Of a stretch of DNA of 8,108 bases, positions 5,806 to 8,108 are shown in pieces. The stretch is taken from NCBI GenBank assembly GCA_030045295.1, contig JASIGD010000218.1, forward strand, positions 1 to 8,108. Direction: 5' to 3'. Origin of the DNA: Streptosporangiaceae bacterium (GTDB lineage Bacteria > Actinomycetota > Actinomycetes > Streptosporangiales > Streptosporangiaceae). Positions within the stretch are counted from its first letter, which is position 1. Each line of letters opens with the position of its first letter. The position numbers were made by a program, and so were the translations under genes. A model generated the notes under the pieces. That model saw only the letters and a list, made by a program, of their open reading frames with translations. It was not told the DNA's origin and did no database searches.

Positions 5806-6461
5806 TGCGCGTCCTCATCATCCGGCATCACGACATCGACTCGGCGGGCTTCATCGCGGACGCGTTCCAGGCCCGAGGCGCCGAGCTGGCCGTCCACCTG
5901 TTTCCCGACCACGGCCCGCTGCCCGCGCTCGCCGGCGTCGATCACGTCGTGGTGCTCGGCGCCGTCAGCTCCGTCAACGACCCCGACGCCTGGATCGCCA
6001 GTGAACTGAGCTGGCTGCGCGAGGCGGACGAGGCCGGGATCCCGATACTGGGGATCTGTTTCGGCGGCCAGGCGATCTGCGCCGCCTTCGGCGGCCGCGT
6101 GGAGGCCATGGACCGGCAGGAGATCGGCTGGGTCATGGTCGACTCGCTCGACCACGAGGCGATCCCGCCCGGCCCCTGGCTGGAGTTCCACGGCGACCGC
6201 TGCCTCCCGCCGCCGCAGGCGGCGATCCTGGCCCGCAACGCGGCCGGCGTGCAGGCGTTCCGGCTCGGCAGGCACCTGGCCCTCCAGTTCCACCCCGAGG
6301 TCGACGGCCCGCAGCTCAAGCGCTGGCTGGACGCGGGCGGGAACCTGCAGGCCGAACGCGCCGGGCTGGATCCCGATCGGTTCGTGGCCGACACCATCGC
6401 CGAGGAGCCGGCCGCCCGGGAACGAGCCGACCGCCTGGTCGCCGCCGCCCTCCGTGGCTGA
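5805..6461 (+). CDS. Class I glutamine amidotransferase (GMP-synthase-like GATase1 domain)
   Basis: A 218-residue cytoplasmic stand-alone glutaminase domain, which releases ammonia from glutamine for transfer to a substrate. The full catalytic triad is visible: C85 in the nucleophile elbow GICFGGQ (83-89) and H163/E165 in LQFHPEV (160-166). VVVLGAVSSVND (48-59) lies where the oxyanion loop is expected. Such proteins are often annotated as GMP synthase-like or gamma-glutamyl hydrolase-like; without a synthetase domain the acceptor is unknown, and some relatives hydrolyse gamma-glutamyl compounds instead. The ATG at 5805 shares its A with the stop of the 90-residue protein (TGATG), so it is chosen over internal starts and is translated by coupling. 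The C-terminal 40 residues are helical and charged (ERADRLVAAALRG). A weak GC hairpin follows the stop. Confidence 0.9.
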   Translation: MRVLIIRHHDIDSAGFIADAFQARGAELAVHLFPDHGPLPALAGVDHVVVLGAVSSVNDPDAWIASELSWLREADEAGIPILGICFGGQAICAAFGGRVEAMDRQEIGWVMVDSLDHEAIPPGPWLEFHGDRCLPPPQAAILARNAAGVQAFRLGRHLALQFHPEVDGPQLKRWLDAGGNLQAERAGLDPDRFVADTIAEEPAARERADRLVAAALRG

Positions 6462-6473
6462 CGGCTGACGCGA

Positions 6474-6488
6474 CGCCGCACCACGGCG
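6474..6488 (+). terminator. Weak candidate terminator hairpin after the amidotransferase
   Basis: CGCCG-CACCA-CGGCG forms a 5-bp GC stem with a 5-base loop, 12 bases after the stop codon. No U-tract. A second small hairpin, GTCTC-CTGGT-GAGAC (6503-6517), follows it. Either could help end the operon, but short stems like these are frequent in GC-rich DNA. Confidence 0.25.
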
Positions 6489-6527
6489 CGCATCACGACC
6501 GTGTCTCCTGGTGAGACCGCTGGTCCC

Positions 6528-6557
6528 TTGACATCGCGCGATCATTGTTGCCAATGT
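6528..6557 (+). promoter_or_regulatory. Predicted promoter of the ABM-domain gene
   Basis: A perfect TTGACA (6528-6533) is followed after 18 bases by CAATGT (6552-6557), a fair -10. Transcription would start near 6564, just before the GAAGGAGG ribosome site. The DNA here is clearly less GC-rich than its surroundings. An imperfect inverted repeat, GAGACC-GCT-GGTCCC (6513-6527), abuts the -35 and could be an operator. Confidence 0.5.
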
Positions 6558-6577
6558 GGCCAGGCGAAGGAGGATCG

Positions 6578-6910
6578 ATGATCTTTATCACGGCCAAGTT
6601 CAAGATCCGGCCCGAAGACGCCGACCGGTGGCCGCAGATCGCCGCCGAGTTCACCGAGGCGACGCGAGCCGAGCCGGGCTGCCTGTGGTTCGACTGGTTC
6701 CGCAGCGTGGCTGACCCGCAGGAGTATGCCCTGGTCGAGGCCTTCCGCGACGATCAGGCCGGGGCGGCGCACGTCCAGTCCCAGCACTTCAAGAAGGCCC
6801 AGCAGACGCTGCCTCCTCATCTGGCCCAGACGCCCCGGATCGTCAACATGACGATCCCGCAGGACGACTGGTCCCTGCTCGGCGAGCTGGCGGTACCCGG
6901 GTCGGCCTGA
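6578..6910 (+). CDS. Antibiotic biosynthesis monooxygenase (ABM) domain protein, quinol monooxygenase YgiN-like
   Basis: A 110-residue single-domain protein of the dimeric alpha/beta-barrel ABM family. Members are small cofactor-free oxygenases acting on quinols or polyketide anthrones, haem-degrading enzymes, or have no known activity. Seen: the first strand MIFITAKFKIRPE (1-13), the typical turn AEPGCLWFDWFRS (31-43), DPQEYALVEAFRDD (46-59) and the AAHVQSQHF segment (63-71), whose histidines are common in the family; the end SLLGELAVPGSA is variable. The start at 6578 is chosen over the upstream in-frame 6545 because GAAGGAGG lies four bases in front and the protein then starts directly with the first strand. 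Own promoter at 6528-6557. No biosynthetic cluster genes are adjacent, so a housekeeping or detoxification role is more likely than antibiotic biosynthesis; that is inference. Confidence 0.9.
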   Translation: MIFITAKFKIRPEDADRWPQIAAEFTEATRAEPGCLWFDWFRSVADPQEYALVEAFRDDQAGAAHVQSQHFKKAQQTLPPHLAQTPRIVNMTIPQDDWSLLGELAVPGSA

Positions 6911-7255
6911 GCCGGCACCGCATGACGGCCAGCGCCTCCGCCGACGGTGACAGGAGCCACTCCCGCCCAGTGCTCCCGCCGGACGGTGACGGCATCCCTT
7001 CGCGGCCGAGGGCTCGCCGGTTCGGACCCGAAGGGGCCGGGACCCGGGAGACTGGTGCGGCTGCGGGACGCAGTACGGGCATGCCAGCGTCTGGTCACCC
7101 CGGGTCCGATAGTCGGGATCATTGTCGTGGACAGAAACCCCGGATTTCCCGACGGTTTCTGTCCACGATCGTGTCAGCGGCGGCGTCCGGGACAGCTGCT
7201 CCGGCCTGCGGGGCAAAGGTTTCTTGACACGGCACCAGAGCCCTGCGACGCAGGC
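6911..7255. other. 345-base gene-free stretch between convergent genes
   Basis: No convincing gene on either strand: the open frames here are short, rich in Arg, Ser, Gly and Pro, and lack ribosome sites. The stretch holds two loosely similar copies of a GACGGTGAC element (6942-6950 and 6982-6990, approximately), a perfect 15-bp inverted repeat (7125-7168), a partial extra copy of its right arm (7218-7231), and a hairpin over the stop codon of the molybdenum enzyme gene. The part from about 7110 to 7230 is less GC-rich than the neighbouring genes. Confidence 0.7.
7125..7168. repeat. Perfect 15-bp inverted repeat with a 14-base loop
   Basis: TCGTGGACAGAAACC (7125-7139) is the exact reverse complement of GGTTTCTGTCCACGA (7154-7168). 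Within the loop CGG (7141-7143) can pair with CCG (7149-7151). It lies between convergent genes, 214 bases beyond the ABM stop and about 88 bases beyond the molybdenum enzyme stop, so it could act as a bidirectional terminator or 3' RNA-stability element. Neither side has a U-tract. The arms are only about half G+C, unlike their surroundings, which leaves a protein-binding site or remnant of a small mobile element open. It cannot be assigned to a known family. Confidence 0.85.
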
Positions 7256-7257
7256 TC
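7238..7257 (-). terminator. Hairpin over the stop codon of the molybdenum enzyme gene
   Basis: On the plus strand GAGCC-C-TG, a 5-base loop CGACG, and CAGGCTC pair with one bulged base; the structure includes the TGA stop of the minus-strand gene. It may help end that transcript or protect its 3' end. No U-tract is seen, so the call is tentative. Confidence 0.3.
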
Positions 7258-8108
7258 AGGCCGTCCCGGTCCCGGGGCCTTCTGCCGCGGCCGACCGCAG
7301 CGCCTGCCACACCCGCTGCGGAGAGGCGGGCATGTCGATGTGCCGGACGCCGAGGTGCGCGAGCGCGTCGATGATCGCGTTCTGCACGGCCGGGGTCGAG
7401 CCGATCGAGCCGGCCTCCCCGATCCCCTTGGCCCCGAGCGGGTTGTAGCTGGTCGGCGTCTGGCTGTCGGCCAGCTCGAAGCTGGGTACCTCCGTCGCCG
7501 ACACGAACGCGTAGTCGGCGAAGCTCGCCGTCAGCGGGTTGCCGTCCGCGTCGAAGATGACTTCCTCCAGGAAGGCCTGCGCCGCCCCCTGCGCGATGCC
7601 GCCGTGGCGCTGGCCCTCGGCCAGCAGCGGGTTGAGCACGATACCCGCGTCGTCAACGGCTATGACCCGCTGCAGCACTACCTTGCCGGTCTCGGTGTCC
7701 ACCTCGACGACGGCCACGTGCGTCCCGAACGGGAAGGTGGCGCCGGGCGCGCGGAACACCGCGCGGACAAGCAGCCGCTCGGTCTCGGCCAGGCTGGCCA
7801 GCGGGACCGAGACATCCGGATCCCCGGCCACCGCGAACGCGCTGCGCCCCGGGTCGAAGACCAGGTCGGCGGGGTTGGCCTCCAGTTCGTCGGCCGCGCG
7901 CTGCCTGGCCACGTCGATCAGCTCCCGCGAGGCCTGCTGAACCGCCGCGCCGCCCTGCTGCAGGCTGCGCGAGCCGCCGGTGCCGCCGCCCTCGGGAATC
8001 AGGTCGGTGTCGCCCCACTTCACGGTGATCTTGTCGACCGGGATGCCGAGCTCGTCGCTGGCCAGCATCGCCCACGCGGTGGCGTGGCCCTGGCCGTGCG
8101 GCGAGGTC
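7256..8108 (-). CDS. Molybdenum hydroxylase large subunit (xanthine dehydrogenase / CO dehydrogenase family), C-terminal part
   Basis: The visible 283 residues are the C-terminal third of a molybdopterin-binding catalytic subunit. These enzymes hydroxylate purines, aldehydes, aromatic heterocycles or CO and work with an FAD subunit and a 2Fe-2S subunit in the cytoplasm. Seen from the cut edge: SPHGQGHATAW with the cofactor-contacting GQGH (5-8), GGTGGSRSLQQGG (41-53), AVDDAGIVLNP (150-160) followed by GGIAQGAAQAF (169-179), and GAKGIGEAGSIGSTPAVQNAI (225-245), where E231 is the catalytic base at the molybdenum site. The sequence ends cleanly at VWQALRSAAAEG and a TGA. The substrate-defining loop (such as the CoxL signature) lies outside the window, so CO oxidation cannot be claimed or excluded. 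It faces the ABM gene across a gene-free stretch. Confidence 0.93.
   Translation of the reverse strand, partial: TSPHGQGHATAWAMLASDELGIPVDKITVKWGDTDLIPEGGGTGGSRSLQQGGAAVQQASRELIDVARQRAADELEANPADLVFDPGRSAFAVAGDPDVSVPLASLAETERLLVRAVFRAPGATFPFGTHVAVVEVDTETGKVVLQRVIAVDDAGIVLNPLLAEGQRHGGIAQGAAQAFLEEVIFDADGNPLTASFADYAFVSATEVPSFELADSQTPTSYNPLGAKGIGEAGSIGSTPAVQNAIIDALAHLGVRHIDMPASPQRVWQALRSAAAEGPGTGTA

Noticed and set aside
7010..7040. GGTTCGGACCC resembling a tRNA T-arm
   Set aside because: The flanking bases do not form a 5-bp T-stem, and no anticodon arm or acceptor stem can be fitted around it.
6540..7125. The 9-base word GATCATTGT occurs at 6540-6548 and 7117-7125
   Set aside because: Striking in GC-rich DNA and both copies lie in the low-GC intergenic parts, but nine bases is too short and the flanks do not match, so it is not called a repeat or attachment site.
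6922..7227. A 101-codon plus-strand frame in the gene-free stretch
   Set aside because: No ribosome site, low-complexity Ser/Arg/Gly composition, and it passes through the perfect inverted repeat; no protein family is suggested.
7224..7229. TTGACA at 7224-7229 as a plus-strand -35 element
   Set aside because: No acceptable -10 lies 16-19 bases downstream and no plus-strand gene follows; it faces the convergent molybdenum enzyme gene.

Overview
The window is GC-rich throughout (roughly 70% or more by eye), with GTG starts, GTGA/TGATG stop-start overlaps, short TANNNT -10 elements and protein families common in actinomycetes. It is most likely a chromosomal stretch from a member of the Actinomycetota; I cannot name a genus. 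No rRNA, tRNA, CRISPR array, transposase or phage gene is visible.

Layout. Bases 1-2977 are all on the minus strand. Read in their own direction they run: a nitroreductase-like protein of the Acg type, with a 9-unit 15-bp tandem repeat inside it; a possible 13-residue leader peptide; a CPA1-type Na+/H+ antiporter; a possible 26-residue single-helix membrane peptide; and an enoyl-CoA hydratase/isomerase cut by the left edge. From about 3060 two genes run on the plus strand: a type I methionine aminopeptidase (map), divergent from the nitroreductase, and a PAP2-like membrane protein. The PAP2 gene collides tail to tail, with a 68-base overlap, with a minus-strand alkaline-phosphatase-superfamily phosphodiesterase. 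The next three genes are again on the plus strand: a 90-residue HicA-like small protein, a class I glutamine amidotransferase coupled to it by a 1-base overlap, and an antibiotic-biosynthesis-monooxygenase (ABM) domain protein. A 345-base gene-free stretch with a perfect 15-bp inverted repeat follows, and the window ends in the C-terminal part of a molybdenum hydroxylase large subunit (xanthine dehydrogenase / CO dehydrogenase type), minus strand, cut by the right edge.

How the genes fit together. This looks like a mosaic of small transcription units rather than one pathway. The best functional link is the nitroreductase: the Acg family is under the hypoxia regulator DosR in mycobacteria, and a near-consensus DosR-type site (GTGAC-N4-GTCCC) lies in the region between it and map. 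The HicA-like/amidotransferase pair is the tightest translational unit. The most unusual features are the in-frame minisatellite in the nitroreductase, the isolated perfect inverted repeat at 7125-7168, and the two candidate short coding sequences flanking the antiporter through identical GTGA overlaps. I found no convincing wholly new multi-gene system.
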